From positions 3,434,001 to 3,498,000 of the forward strand of contig NC_045147.1 of assembly GCF_008831285.2 (NCBI RefSeq): a stretch of 64,000 nt of DNA. The letters run 5' to 3'. The notes under the pieces are model-generated. The model was not told the DNA's origin, searched no databases, and saw nothing but the letters and a program-made list of their open reading frames with translations. Origin of the DNA: Nymphaea colorata (Eukaryota; Streptophyta; Magnoliopsida; Nymphaeales; Nymphaeaceae). Both the position numbers and the translations under genes were made by a program. How positions within the stretch are numbered: the first letter of the stretch is position 1; every line of letters starts with the position of its first letter. Shown here piece after piece: positions 30,503-41,400 of this stretch.

Positions 30503-30519
30503 CTTCTCCACTCCCCTTT
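30503..30519. other. V3/Copia-1 junction filler
   Basis: TTCTTCTCCACTCCCC at 30503-30518 is also present in the viral leader (22583, 17999 region), so it is either a leader scrap or templated filler. Copia-1 UTR resumes with a T-run and ACGAGACGCC. Confidence 0.6.
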
Positions 30520-31175
30520 TTTTTTTTACGAGACGCCTTCCACCACGGGCCTGGATCGGTTCCGAAAAGAACCCCGACCCGAACCCGCCCGACCTGTTGG
30601 GCACGGCGGTTTCGGGAAAACGAAACGCCTCCCACCGCCGCTGCCCTAGCCCAACGGCAGGGATGATGGGGTGGCGGGAGATGTTTCAGACGGCCCTCCC
30701 ACCGGCCGTGGGACGTCTCCGGCGGTCGCCTGGCGCCGTCCGGCACCCGGCGACACTGCCGGCCACTCCCAGTGGCTGGTGGGCAAGGACGCCCTGCCTC
30801 CTTCTTCTTTGATGCTGTAAACAGAAAACGAAGGGGGAGGCGTCGGGCGATCCTCATACCCGCCTCCCACCGCCTGAGGATGGCGGCCGGACGTCGCAGG
30901 GGTTTGAGCGGTCCACGGCTCCACGCCTGAATGTCCATCCCTCTTCCCGTTTCCCCTTTTCCCTCTTTTCCCTTTTCTTCAAATTAGGGGCGTCTGCAAC
31001 GGCGGCGGGAGAAGCCACAAGCAAACCTCCCTTGCCAACGACGCCCTTCAACGGAAGGCCAATGCCTTCCCTTTTCCCTTTTCACTTCTTTCACGTTTCT
31101 GCCCTATTCCCATTGCGTGAAAACAGAATGCAAAGGAAAAACACGCAGCAGAAGCGTTGTGGGCCCATAACCCAT
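30520..31175 (-). other. Copia-1 5' UTR, GC-rich part next to the 5' LTR
   Basis: GC-rich sequence equivalent in position and character to 37165-37640 of Copia-2. Many overlapping frames on both strands are due to composition and are not genes. The bases next to the 5' LTR (ATGGGTTATGGGCCC on the minus strand) do not match the usual initiator tRNA-Met primer site well. Confidence 0.75.
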
Positions 31176-31571
31176 TGTTGGAGCTTTGCGAGGAATCTAG
31201 ATAGCACACAAACGAAATATGCAGAAATCGAAAGAGACATTCATGATTCATGTGTTTCATATAGGGCGGAAGAAGAACCTGTAGAGGCGACCGCCGACTG
31301 AATGTCGGTGGCTGTGGGAAGAACGGCTACAGTCCCCATAGAGTCGTTCCCCAGCGGAGGTAGCGGCAGCGGCAATGGGTTTCTCTCCTCAGCCATAGCA
31401 GCCCAGTGATGGGGACAGGCATTCACGTATGGCTAAGGGGACCGATTACCCAGACGGTAAAAAACTGAATGTGTCTCACACCATCACAAGACACGAGTAT
31501 TTATACTTAGGGTCCCAAACGGATATGGACCCGTATCGACGCAGGACTATCCAGATGAGGAAATCCCAACA
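31176..31571 (-). repeat. Copia-1 5' LTR
   Basis: 396-bp LTR, TG...CA, about 2-3 percent diverged from the 3' LTR at 9006-9411. Followed by the target duplication GGATC at 31572-31576. Confidence 0.92.
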
Positions 31572-31576
31572 GGATC

Positions 31577-33787
31577 TTCACTGGGTCTTCAACAAGCTAA
31601 CCCAATCCATGAATTACATGTTCACCCTCGGGTCTCATGTTAGCATCAAGAATGAGATTATGTTTTAAAAGGTGATGGAGCGAGGCTAGGTGCTAAGTCC
31701 ATCGTTGGGCAAGGTTTAGGCCTCACAGCATTAATGAAGAGTGATTTTCATGGTCAAAATGGTTTAGGTGTAAAACATTTATCAAAATAAAGAAAAAATT
31801 TGAAAAAGGAGAATTAAAAAATTAAATATATCAATAAAGCACAATTTTAAAAGCACAGGTAACTAGTGTTGATCATCTTTCATACACATACACACGTGCA
31901 AACCACAATTAATGGTGCTGGATAAAGGGAGTTAAACTGACAATCACAAAACCTTATTAAAAATAAAACCCTAATATCGAATGAAATATTTAAAGCTACT
32001 TTAAAAAATAAATCTCTAAGTAAGGTGTGTTAAGCAAGTAAATGACTATTAAAACAGGCTTTACTTTTCTAACAATGTGCTAAACCACGTGAAGAGACTG
32101 AAAACGAAAAAAACAAAGCCAAAAAAAAAAAACAAAAGTTTTTTTGAAAATGCCTTAAAAATAATATTCTAACTAAGATGCGTTAACTAAACAAACGACC
32201 AAAAATCCCTTTGATTTACACTGCAAATCGACAAACCCCCAAAAAAAAAAAAAAAAAGACTTTCAGTTTTGGAAAATGCCGTAATAAGTAGTTGCCAAGA
32301 AACTGACCTGCAGGGACAATATTGTGTTTCCATTCAAATCACGTTCTAGAATATTTTAAACTCCATCCAAAACGATTACAAGGAAGCTACATTGAGCCAG
32401 AAAACAAACACTATGCATTGAAAAGCAGGAGTTGCTGCTGGAAAAGGGAAGAACACGACCAGCGTGATAATCTTATTCAAACTCGACCAAATGCATGTGG
32501 ATCATTTTTTATCGACTTTTTTTTATGGAAAATCAATATAAGCACGATTCTAAAATCGATTCCACACCCAAGCCCTAATTCTTGAACTCTTAAAACTCAT
32601 TAAGACCGTTTATTTGGTTTGTTTGTGGTGTCCAGCTTTCCTACCATATGTTCTTAAGAAGGTTTAGTGCAATAGTTTGGAGTGAGGGCTGGTAGGTGGC
32701 TAATCTCCATTTCAAGTATGAAAAAGCATCAACCTTCTATGCTACAAAAAAAAGGTTACTAATGTGCACCCTAAAGTGTAATAGAGACTGCACTCTAAAA
32801 CACTGAAAGCAGACCCTTCAAACTAAGGTGACAAGAGGTTGGATGGAAGCTCCGACTCTCTTTGTTGGGACGTGTACAAATTTCAAATATATGTCTTACC
32901 AAAATTTTTGGTCAGCCATGGAGACAAAACGTGAATGTTGGGCCTACCATGTAGAAGAATGTGGAATGCATAATGCTCCCCAAACAATGAATTGTTACTG
33001 ATTTGCTATGTCACCTTTACCGTTTGCTATCCTGTCTAATAAATAATTAAGGGTCAAATTCATCCAACGAAATGAGGATTCGTTGGCTTGAATGTTCGAC
33101 AATCGAGTATTTTGAGCTTGTTTGGTAGTGAAAACAGTTTGTTATTACTCATGAATCTATAAAAAAAAAAAACTATTAGCAAGTTTTTAGCAAATTTTAT
33201 AAATTTTAAACTATATGTAAATTTCAAAAATTTTAGTTTAATATATAAAAACAAATTAAAAATTTTTACTTAGAACCTTTTTAAAAAATTTTGAAACTAT
33301 ATTTTATAGTTGTGGCTGCCGGTGCTGATGACCCATCAACTTTGTAATTACTTTCAACATGAAATTGCTACATCATGCACACGTTACGCCAAACATTTTA
33401 TCTCATGAACTGTTTTCGTTTCAAGTGTACGAAATTTTAGAACATTATTCACAGCGATCCCTTTGTCAATATTTGATGCATACTACTAAATTTAACTTTT
33501 ATTTAATTTCTTCTTTCTTTACGTCAACCACAAACAAACACAAAATTAAGCATACAATGAAGAAGATCACATCATTCACTGAGACACTTTGTCCTATATG
33601 TGGCATCCGTGAATCTGCAAAAAGATGTAAAGCAGAGAGGAAAAGAAATTTGGTCGGATTCTGTCCAACTTATTGCCAATGTTCTGATTTTGTTCTCCTT
33701 CTCTCGCAGACGACGATGGCAGGCGTTTGGTAGGAAGTGAAGCTTTTGGCTTTTGGTAAGAACAAAGGGAACCTGAAACTCATCAAT
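31577..33787. other. Duplicated 3' flank of CXE2, no gene seen
   Basis: Continuation of the flank split by Copia-1, aligned to about 2000-3860 beside CXE1. A-runs occur at 32100-32260 and 33160. Fragments such as 'aaaagggaagaacac' at 32441 match 2452. Conserved sense frames are absent. Confidence 0.6.
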
Positions 33788-34786
33788 CTATAATGGACGA
33801 CCAGGATGGTATCGACCACCGTTGATGAACGAAGCAAATCGCTTGAGCAGCAACTTCGCCTTCTCATCCTCTAGCCTGAACAGATGAAAGACGTGTTCTT
33901 CCCCTTCCACCTCCTCCACCTCCGCCTCCCCCTTCCAACCGCTAGCAGTCAATGCTTCGTAGAGCCACCGGCCGCGGCCCCGCAGGAAGTCCTTTCCGGC
34001 AATGGCTACCAAGACGCGCCGGCACCCCAGGCCAGAGAGGGACGGCGAGCCAACCGCTAGCGGATTCATAATGGGATCGTCGACTCCAGGGCTGGCAGGG
34101 CACGCCAACTTCCATATCAACTCCACAAGTTCTACCGACTCCGGCAACTCCTCGTCGAGACGAGTCGACGACCAGAAGTACGGGTGGACCAGAATGATCC
34201 CCTGGATCTTCACCGGGTCTTCGATAGGCGGACCCGATCCATGAACGGCAGACGCGCCCCCGGCTCCCATGGCTACGTGGTGGACGAGGTTGGCACCCGC
34301 GCTGTCACCGGCGAGCACGATGCGGCCAAGGTCGGCATGATCGGCGATCCATGGCTCGGCGCCTGGTCCAGTCTGGCGTGCCACCCATTGGAAGGCCACC
34401 CAGCAGTCGTGGTGGCAAGCGGGAACGGGATGCTCCGGAGCTAGGCGGTACTCGACGGAGACGGCGACGGCCCCCGACTCAGCGACGAGGGAGTTGACGT
34501 AATTGTGGTAGAAAGGGGAAAAGGCAGACTGGATGAAGAAGCCACCACCATGGAAGTAGATTAAGAGTGGGCGGCGGTGGTGGTTGCCGGAAAGTGGGGG
34601 GAGATAGAGGCGGGCGGAGAGGCCAGTCCCAGGGTCGATGAGGACATCCTTGGAGGAGACGCCTGTAGGATGATGGTCGGTGGAGGGAGGGACCCTCTCG
34701 TTGCCGTTCAGCCTCTCTACCCGGCCGTCCTTATGGAGCCGAATGAATCCATGGACTTCGGCTATCAACTCTACGGAGGAATCCAT
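33788..34786 (-). CDS. CXE2: intact plant carboxylesterase, 332 aa
   Basis: Intronless alpha/beta-hydrolase that should hydrolyse small carboxylic esters in the cytosol; the substrate cannot be told. The start MDSSVELIAEVHGFIRLHKD matches the family's conserved N-terminus. Motifs: SSKDVLIDP (44-52), YFHGGG with oxyanion HGGG at 79-82, EYRLAPEHP (112-120), nucleophile elbow GDSAG with Ser162, HPYFWSS, AGKD with Asp266, and EEHVFHL with His298, giving a complete Ser-Asp-His triad. Ser rather than Thr at the elbow points to an esterase and away from the legume hydroxyisoflavanone dehydratase type. Length is normal for the family (about 320-340 aa). The C-terminus GGRYHPGRPL is longer than in CXE3. 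ATG context is good (accATGg). Confidence 0.93.
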   Translation of the reverse strand: MDSSVELIAEVHGFIRLHKDGRVERLNGNERVPPSTDHHPTGVSSKDVLIDPGTGLSARLYLPPLSGNHHRRPLLIYFHGGGFFIQSAFSPFYHNYVNSLVAESGAVAVSVEYRLAPEHPVPACHHDCWVAFQWVARQTGPGAEPWIADHADLGRIVLAGDSAGANLVHHVAMGAGGASAVHGSGPPIEDPVKIQGIILVHPYFWSSTRLDEELPESVELVELIWKLACPASPGVDDPIMNPLAVGSPSLSGLGCRRVLVAIAGKDFLRGRGRWLYEALTASGWKGEAEVEEVEGEEHVFHLFRLEDEKAKLLLKRFASFINGGRYHPGRPL

Positions 34787-35400
34787 GGTTGAGAGATGTG
34801 AGAGAGAGAATATGTGTGTCTCCTGTGTGCCGGAGCCCTTCTCCTTGTAATCTTATTTGTAAATGGATGTTGTTTTCAGTTTCCTAACACTGCTTTATTT
34901 TTTTATTTATTATGGTGTCGACATGAGGATGCTTTTATTTCAAAAGTCCCACACAGATGATCTCATGAAGGTTTTTTTTTTTTTTTTCATAATAAGGTAT
35001 CTGGTCAAGTGAAACGTGAAATTGTCAATTATTAATTTGATTCATGTGAACGCTACTTATCTAGATTACTAACAAATGGTGGATACACGTTAGGTATATC
35101 GATTCCTAACCAGATCACAACCTTTTATCTCAAAGGCAGGGAAGTAAGCAGTAAATCTCCATACAAAGTAGTTATGATTGGTCGTATGGTTATCCAACTG
35201 TTCAATTGGAGCTTCGTCATATATATATTTGATATATTATTTGAACTCTAAAGCATGAGCTATTACAGGATGTGATGATGAACGCTATTTAGAATATATA
35301 ATTGGAGGTCGTTTCTATGGATCTAATCTTAGTTCATAGAACACTAGAATAGCCGAGATTCATGCTGTCAAACCACCCTTTATATGCAGACTGTGACTTG

Positions 35401-35402
<2 letters not shown>
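34787..35402. other. 5' flank of CXE2
   Basis: Upstream region of CXE2, aligned to 4819-4956 and then 6698-7200 beside CXE1, without the TIR element found there. CT/GA-rich leader (gagagagaat) lies just upstream of the ATG. No clear TATA was identified. Confidence 0.55.

Positions 35403-35440
<38 letters not shown>
35403..35440. repeat. (AT)19 microsatellite
   Basis: Uninterrupted AT dinucleotide run of 38 bp. Confidence 0.97.
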
Positions 35441-35442
<2 letters not shown>

Positions 35443-36850
35443 ACATTTGATCGTCAGGCCTTGCAGCATCCATGTAAGTTTCCATTTTCCTGCTTGAAAT
35501 CAGGAATCACATGTGTACGGCTAAATTTTTCAGATCAAGTAGTTTGTTTTTAAGCAGCTGGACAATTTTTTACAATTATTTTGACTTTTTGTCAAGTTCG
35601 GAGGCTGAGACATTACTTCGAAAGGCCCATGCCTGTTGGGACGATTACGCATTCAATATAATTCTTTAAATTTCAGTTTACATCATTGTGCACATTGTTT
35701 TTCAATTTGTGTCTAGACTCGTGCTTAAATAAAGAAAGGGTATTACCATCTCCTCAATAAATTTGACTGAATCTAACTTACTGATGAATAGGTCCAAACA
35801 AAATTGGGTACATTAATGAAACAAATGTTTTATGAATTTGTCACATTTTTGTGGACATTAACAATGTATTACTACCAAACTGTTCCTAAATAATCTTTTG
35901 TATATCTCATATTTGATATTGGAGTTTATTTCAGATCATTGGGAATCTTAGATATGGAGAACTGATGTCAAACATTGTCCAACAACAAATCTAAGGTTTT
36001 TGCGATATACAGAGTATTATATCCTCTTTTTTTACTTGTTGCGGTATTTGTTTATACCGTAGGTCTCATGTAAGAGGCATTTAATGTGGAACTCGGATTT
36101 AAAATTTGAGGTTATCAAACACACGGGTCTGTCCAAAATAGAAGAAAGTGTGGGATGAACTTGAGAAACCAGAAAATAAACGGTTCAACTTACCAACTTT
36201 CTCAACATGGTAGATGAATTTCTTGAAGGATTTGAAAAATTGTGAAAGATGCATCTCGAGTAAACTAATAGGACGGCAACAATTATTAAAAAACCCCATG
36301 AAAGCAAAGTTTCATCATACTCATAGGAGGTGGGGGACTGAACTGAACCAATCGATCATCATGGAAGAATAACAAAAATGGTAGCTCAAGTATTTCTAAA
36401 GCATCTATGCATATGGATCCTTCTTGGTGTGTAGGAAATACAGGAGGAATATAGCACAAAAGAACAGTAATCATGGGTTGTTCTATCGAGGGACAGAGCA
36501 AATTAGTTAGACCTTTTGCAGATTGACAGGAGCATTCGATCGAGTGTAAGTTGCTTGTAAGAAACGGAAAATGATTTGAGAAGAACAATGAGCAGAAGAG
36601 TTCAGTTGTGTAGTTTCTCAATGACCGCAGACAAAAAGAGAACAGTACATTACATCTTTCAGATTCTTATCAAATCCCATCCTACTTGTGTCAGGGACTG
36701 TCGATTTCTGAACCTACTACAGTGCCCCAATCACGGATGCCTGTTTTACAAGATTGCAGAAACTGACTTAATTTCCCTTCTTTATTTGTCCTAGAGTGGA
36801 AATTTTTTTTAGGCAGGAAGAAGCGAGCTAGCATAAAATAGTATGGATCT
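35441..36850. other. CXE intergenic flank; left part of the young tandem duplication
   Basis: From about 35992 onward this is nearly identical to 49746-50604. It also aligns, much more distantly, with 52600-53760. Minus-strand frames at 36099-36299 and 36286-36621 are repeated at 49852-50250 only because the DNA is duplicated; I see no family match. Ends at the truncated 5' LTR of Copia-2. Confidence 0.6.
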
Positions 36851-37161
36851 TTTTGACGGGTGGAATTCGTAATTGTCCTCATTATAAAATAGTAGTGGTC
36901 CCTGGGGTCGTGCAATGGTTTCGTGAAACATTGGTTTCTAGGGTTTTCCTCTTCCCCATCTGAGAGAGACCTCAAGCACACCGCAATGACCCTGGAAGAT
37001 CCTACCGCGATCTACCGTCCAGTTCTTTAGATGGATTCAGGTACGCTTCCGCTTTAAGTTTAAGGTTATGTTTATTTCAATGATTTAGCATGAGCATGAT
37101 CATGTTTTGTTTAGGGCATATACGTTAGGTTTTGTGTATGCATGAAGGGGAGAAATCCCAA
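36851..37161 (+). repeat. Copia-2 5' LTR, truncated
   Basis: Begins inside the LTR at about CTTTTTGACGGGTGG and ends gagaaatcccaa. Continues directly into GGCTTCTGTCGC with no initiator tRNA-Met primer site. Confidence 0.85.
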
Positions 37162-38300
37162 GGCTTCTGTCGCAGCCACGAAAGAAGAAGAAGACACAGA
37201 AGGGGAGGCGACAGCAGAGAGGGGCAACAGCCGGGGCCAGTCGTTTTGGCGGCACGGTGGGCAGCGACCGCCGGTTCGGGCGACGGCCAGCGCCCACCCA
37301 CCTCCGTCCCTTCCGATTTCCCTTTTCGGTTTCTGAAAGAACTGCAACAGGGGCGGTAGAAAGGCTTTCGCCCACCTCCGTCCACCCGCCTCCGGACATG
37401 CCATCGAGCTCTCTGTCGCCGGACGGCGTCGTGACAGCCACCGGCGCCCACCCAAGGCCCCCGGTGGCCCACTGGAGGCGATTTCGCCGTTTGCCATCAG
37501 TTCGGTGACTGATCAGAGGCGAGCGGCGGTTTCGGTTGAGTGGAGACGACGCTCGGGCGGTCGAGCTGGGTTGGACCGGGTCGGGTCTTGCAGACCCGAT
37601 CCGAATCCATCAAATTTAAAAAAAAAAAAAAAAAATCATTTTGCCGCCCGCCCGCACCTTTGTGTTAAGATTTTGGACCGGGTCGGGGCCGGCAGGACCC
37701 GACCCGTATCCATACGGCCTTGTTTTAAAACTCGAACCGGTTCATTCGGTTTCAGACCGGTTCAATCTGATTCAGAACCTATTTGGTCCGATTCAGACCG
37801 TTTCGAACCTTTTGGGGACCGATTCAGATCTTTTTTGGAACGGTTCAGTTGTTTTTGAGACCGGTTCGGACCTTTAAAACCCGATTCGGATCATTTTGGG
37901 ACCCGTTCATTCAGTTTTAGAACCGATTCAGACCCTTTTCAGAACGGTTCAGTTGTTTTCAGACCGGTTCAGTTGATTTTCAGACCCATTCAGGGCATTT
38001 CAGACCGGTTTATTCAGTTTTAGAACCGATTTAAGTCATTTTCAAACCGGTTCAGTGGGTTTCAGAAACGATACGGTCTATTTTGACCGGTTCGTCCAAT
38101 TTTTAGACCGGTTCAGCCCTATTTAGGGGCATGTGGGTGCTCTAGTTGCGGTTTAAGAACGATAAGGGCCACTTTAAGGCCGATTCAGTGGTTCTTGATC
38201 CTCTTAAGCACGATTATGGAACCGGTTCATAATATTTTGGACTCTTTTGGGCCTATTTCATTAAACCATTTGGTTTTGGGTTTAATGTAGGGAAAGTTTT
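37162..38300 (+). repeat. Copia-2 5' UTR: GC-rich part and CCGGTTC array
   Basis: 37162-37640 is GC-rich with composition-driven frames on both strands. An A17-type run follows near 37620, then CCGCCCGCCCGC, then 37690-38230 with about 20 degenerate copies of a unit with ACCGGTTCA and a T-rich spacer (period roughly 20-31 bp). Same order in Copia-3 and, split by the virus, in Copia-1. Confidence 0.85.
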
Positions 38301-38848
38301 GTATGTAATTTTAATTCATGTATCATGTTTTGCATGTTTTAAATTTGTGGGTGTACTTTAGATGAATATTTGGATTATGAATTTGATCTTTGGCCATGTT
38401 TGTTGTTTGAAATGAGTAAGTTTGTATTTTATGTCGCCAAAGTGACCTCTGTTGTACGAATTTGCCTGTTTTGAATATTAGATGATAGTATACTTGATCC
38501 ATGCGGGCAATGATCAACCCAAAGGAGGATTGTTGTTTGGTCAGGTTTACGTATACAGGTCAATGAATATGTGGTAATTTTTCAGGTTTCCATGTAAATA
38601 GCGAGTCAATCCAAAGATAGGCTCGTTGTTTGACAGGGTTAATTATCTATATTCATTGTTGACCAAGAATACCATTTGCAGTTAGTATTTCAATCCAAAG
38701 ATTGGATATTAATGTTGCACCGGTACCTTGTGATGGGATTTATGCCATTGTATTTAAATTCATTTATATTTGTTATTTCATTTTTATACATGTTTTGATT
38801 GTGAGCATGTTTGGTATTTTTGTTCTTTGTACAGTGAGTTCTGCTTCC
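38301..38848 (+). other. Copia-2 UTR between array and gag
   Basis: AT-rich. Contains TTCTTTGTACAG at 38820-38833 just upstream of the gag ATG, which looks like a 3' splice site; no function shown. Confidence 0.5.
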
Positions 38849-39847
38849 ATGATATCTGCAAATTTGAGTATTGTTCCTGAGTTAAATGGTTCAAATTTTA
38901 AGGACTGGAAAGAAACTGTTATGATTGTTCTGGGTTGTATGGATCTAGACCTTGCATTTAGGGGGTTGTGCCCACCTCATCCAACAGATCAAAGTTCCCA
39001 TGAGGATAAGCGGTACTTTGAACGGTGGGAACGCTCAAACCGCATGTGTCTAATGATCATGAAGAGATCAATCCTAGAAAGTTTTAGGGGCTCTATTACT
39101 GAAAAGGCAAGTGCCAAGGCGTTCCTTGAAGAGATTGAAAAACGTTTTGCTAAAAATGAAAAGGCTGAAACAAGCACTCTTTTGAGTAAACTTGTGACGC
39201 TGAAGTATAAAAGTAAGGGGAACATACGGGAGCACATTATGGAAATGTCTCATCTTGCTTCAAAATTACATGCGCTAAGTCTGAGGTTACCCGAAGACTT
39301 TATAGTGCATATGGTTCTTCTTTCTCTTCCACCACAGTTTGAACAGTTTAAAGTTAGTTATAACTTTCAGAAGGAGAAATGGACTCTTAATGAGCTCATT
39401 TCGCACTGTGTGGAAGAAGAGGAGAGATTGAAGCATGATAGGATAGAAAGTGCTCACTTGGCTACTACGTCTAAAAGTAAGAAAATGAAGGCTATTAAGG
39501 AAGTTGCAGTTGATCATGCATCCATCAAGAAACAAAAGAAGCATAAGGAAGGCAAATCAAGCTGCTTCTTTTGCAAGGACGAAGGTCATATAAAGAAGGA
39601 TTGTACTAAGTACCATGCATGGCGTGAAAAGAAAGGTACGATTCTTACTTTGGTTTGTTCTGAGGTTAATTTAATTTCAGTACCAAGGCACTTGTGGGTA
39701 GATTCGGTTGCTACTACTCACATAAGTGTTTCCGTGCAGGGTTGCCTAAATTGTCGGACGCCAATTGATGCTGAAAGATTCATCTATGAGAGCGATGACA
39801 TGAAGGCAAAGATTGAAGCCATAGCAGATTTTTTGAGTTATTGTTAA
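38849..39847 (+). pseudogene. Copia-2 gag with protease remnant
   Basis: Open for 332 codons from ATG 38849 (MISANLSIVPELNGSNFKDW). It contains VLGCMDLDLAFR, AETSTLLSKLVTLKYKSKGN, KWTLNELISHCVEEEERLKH and the CCHC knuckle CFFCKDEGHIKKDC near 39570-39612. Then comes the protease box LWVDSVATTHI, where the catalytic D-S-G has become D-S-V. The frame ends at 39847 before any integrase. Gag itself appears undamaged, so it could still form particles in principle, but no protease function is expected. Confidence 0.88.
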
Positions 39848-40760
39848 AGACTGGTTGTTATTTGAATTTGATAGAAACTTATGTAATACCGCCTTTTAGA
39901 CGAAATTTGGTATGTGGTTTCTGCATTCAAATTTGAATTCCACTAGTTCTTTGTCTTGTAGCGATAACCTTTATTTGCTTGATACGGTTGCTTCATATAA
40001 TGAAACCTTGCATGTTACGTTTAGTGGTACTAAAAGAAAATTAGCCAAAGAGAATTCAGCTATGTTATGGCATTGGCGCGTAGGACATATCTCTGAAAAG
40101 AGAATATAAAGGCTTATGTCAAAAGGAATTATTGAGTCCCTTGATTTTGCAGACTTTAATGTTTGCATTGAATGTATAAAGGGAAAATGAACAAACATTA
40201 AGGGGTTATAAGTTTTATAATCCATCCAGTAAGTCTTTCTTTGAAAAGAGAAATGCCCATTTCTTTGAGGATATTGAGTTTGGGGGAGGTGATCAGGTTA
40301 GGAGCATTGCCTTTGAAGAGGGACCTGAGTCCACTCTATTCAGAAGAAGGCAATGATGTTGATCTCCATACTTTAGAACAAACTCAGCAACCTTAAGAAA
40401 ATTAAGTAGAGGTGTCACTAAGGAAATCCATATATGGACTAAAACAAGTTTTCCAGTCATTACAAACTTCATCAAGTTATAGTTTTATTTGGTTTCGAAA
40501 TTAATATGGTTGATGAATGTGTATACCAAAAGTTCAGTGGGGGCAAATTTATCTTTCTGGTTTTATATGTCGATGATATATTGTTGGCAAGTAATGATGT
40601 GGGCATATTGCATGAAACTAAGAATTTTTTGTCAACAAAGTTTGACATGAAGGATCTTGGTTGTGCATCTTTTGTATTGGGGATCCAAATATTTCGAGAT
40701 CGTTCTCAGGATATTCTTTGGATTATCACAAAAGTCCAACATTAATAAGGTGTTTCACTG
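39848..40760 (+). pseudogene. Copia-2 pre-integrase and RT scraps
   Basis: 40040-40200 reads MLWHWRVGHISEKRI, a stop, then CIECIKGK, the pre-integrase zinc region. No D,D,E integrase core follows. 40420-40760 has KSIYGLKQ and LYVDDILLASNDVG, the C-terminal RT, with several stops. About 2 kb of normal copia pol is missing. The same deletion is in Copia-3. Confidence 0.85.
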
Positions 40761-41400
40761 ATATGGCATGAAAAGTTGTAAACCAGGAAATAGTTCAGTT
40801 ACTAAATGAGACAAGTTTTGTCTCAAACAGTGCCCTAAAAGTGAAATCGAATCTAAGGAAATGGAAAGGATTCCCTATTTGTCTATTGTGGGAAGCCTTA
40901 TGTATGCTCAGGTTTGTACTCGTTTAGATATTGCATTTATCATTGGAATGTTAGGCAGATACTTAAGTGATCCTGGTATGGATCATTGGGAAGCAGCTAA
41001 AAGGGTATTGAGGTACTTACAAAGAACAAAAGGTTTTATGCTCACATACAGGAAGTCAGACCAGTGGGAGATCATTGGGTATTCAGATTCTGACTTTGCT
41101 GGGTGCCAAAATAATAGCATTCAATCAGGTTTTGTGATTGCAGAATTTTGTCACGAGCCTACGCATTATGTATGGTATAGGTTGCGCATTATGTATGGTA
41201 TAGAAAGACCACTAAGGTTGTTTTGTGACAATAATTCAGTAGTCATGTACTCTTATAACAGTCACAGTTTGTCAAAGTCGAAACACATCGACATTAAGTT
41301 TTTTGCTGTTAAAGAAAGGATAAAGAATCAGTTGTCTTTAGAGCATATTGGGACAAACTCTATGGTTTGCAGATCCGCTTACCAAGGGTTTAACACATAA
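40761..41400 (+). pseudogene. Copia-2 RNase H
   Basis: Main frame from 40861: YLSIVGSLMYAQVCTRLDIA, HWEAAKRVLRYLQRTKGF, GYSDSDFAGC, then FCDNNSVVMYSYNSHSLSKS and IDIKFFAVKERIKNQ. The upstream link is broken by stops. The C-terminal end (GLT-type) is degraded. Confidence 0.85.

Larger units (their letters stand above)
14727..30519. mobile_element. Endogenous caulimovirid block (segments V1, V2, V3)
   Basis: A 15.8-kb patchwork of plant pararetrovirus DNA inside the Copia-1 UTR. V1 (14727-20812) is on the minus strand, V2 (about 20834-26463) on the plus strand, V3 (about 26485-30519) on the minus strand. Supporting signs are a 30K-type movement protein, a coat protein with CCHC knuckle and acidic tail, an RNase H C-terminus, an initiator tRNA-Met primer site in each segment, and a TATA-driven leader. 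Protease and RT are missing. V1, V2 and V3 are nearly identical in leader, ORF A and MP but differ in ORF E. The insertion point matches an A-rich tract beside the CCGCCCGCCCGC box seen intact in Copia-2. Genus not assignable from sequence alone. Confidence 0.9.
9006..31571 (-). mobile_element. Copia-1: Ty1/copia LTR retrotransposon carrying a nested viral block
   Basis: Two LTRs bounded by TGTTGG...CCAACA (9006-9411 and 31176-31571) enclose copia gag and pol reading on the minus strand. The perfect 5-bp target duplication GGATC lies at 9001-9005 and 31572-31576. The order gag, protease, integrase, RT, RNase H is the copia order. Without the nested virus (14727-30519) the element is about 6.8 kb. 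The LTRs differ by roughly nine substitutions plus short indels, including a GGC triplet expansion near 9190. All coding parts carry stops or frameshifts, so it is not autonomous. It splits the flank shared by CXE1 and CXE2, so it inserted after that duplication. Confidence 0.95.

Noticed and set aside
30419-30604. 61-codon frame mixing copia UTR and RNase H tail as one gene
   Set aside because: Its first half is junction and copia sequence; only the last ~27 codons are viral RNase H.
36286-36621. 111-codon minus frame near CXE2, repeated at 49852-50250
   Set aside because: Repeated only through the segmental duplication. The older homologous copy at 53340-53720 does not keep the frame, and I recognise no family.
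37100-37508. Overlapping frames on both strands of the GC-rich copia UTR, repeated at 54184-54540 and 30495-31051
   Set aside because: They lie in element 5' UTR between LTR and gag, overlap each other in several frames and are Pro/Arg/Gly-rich from composition alone.
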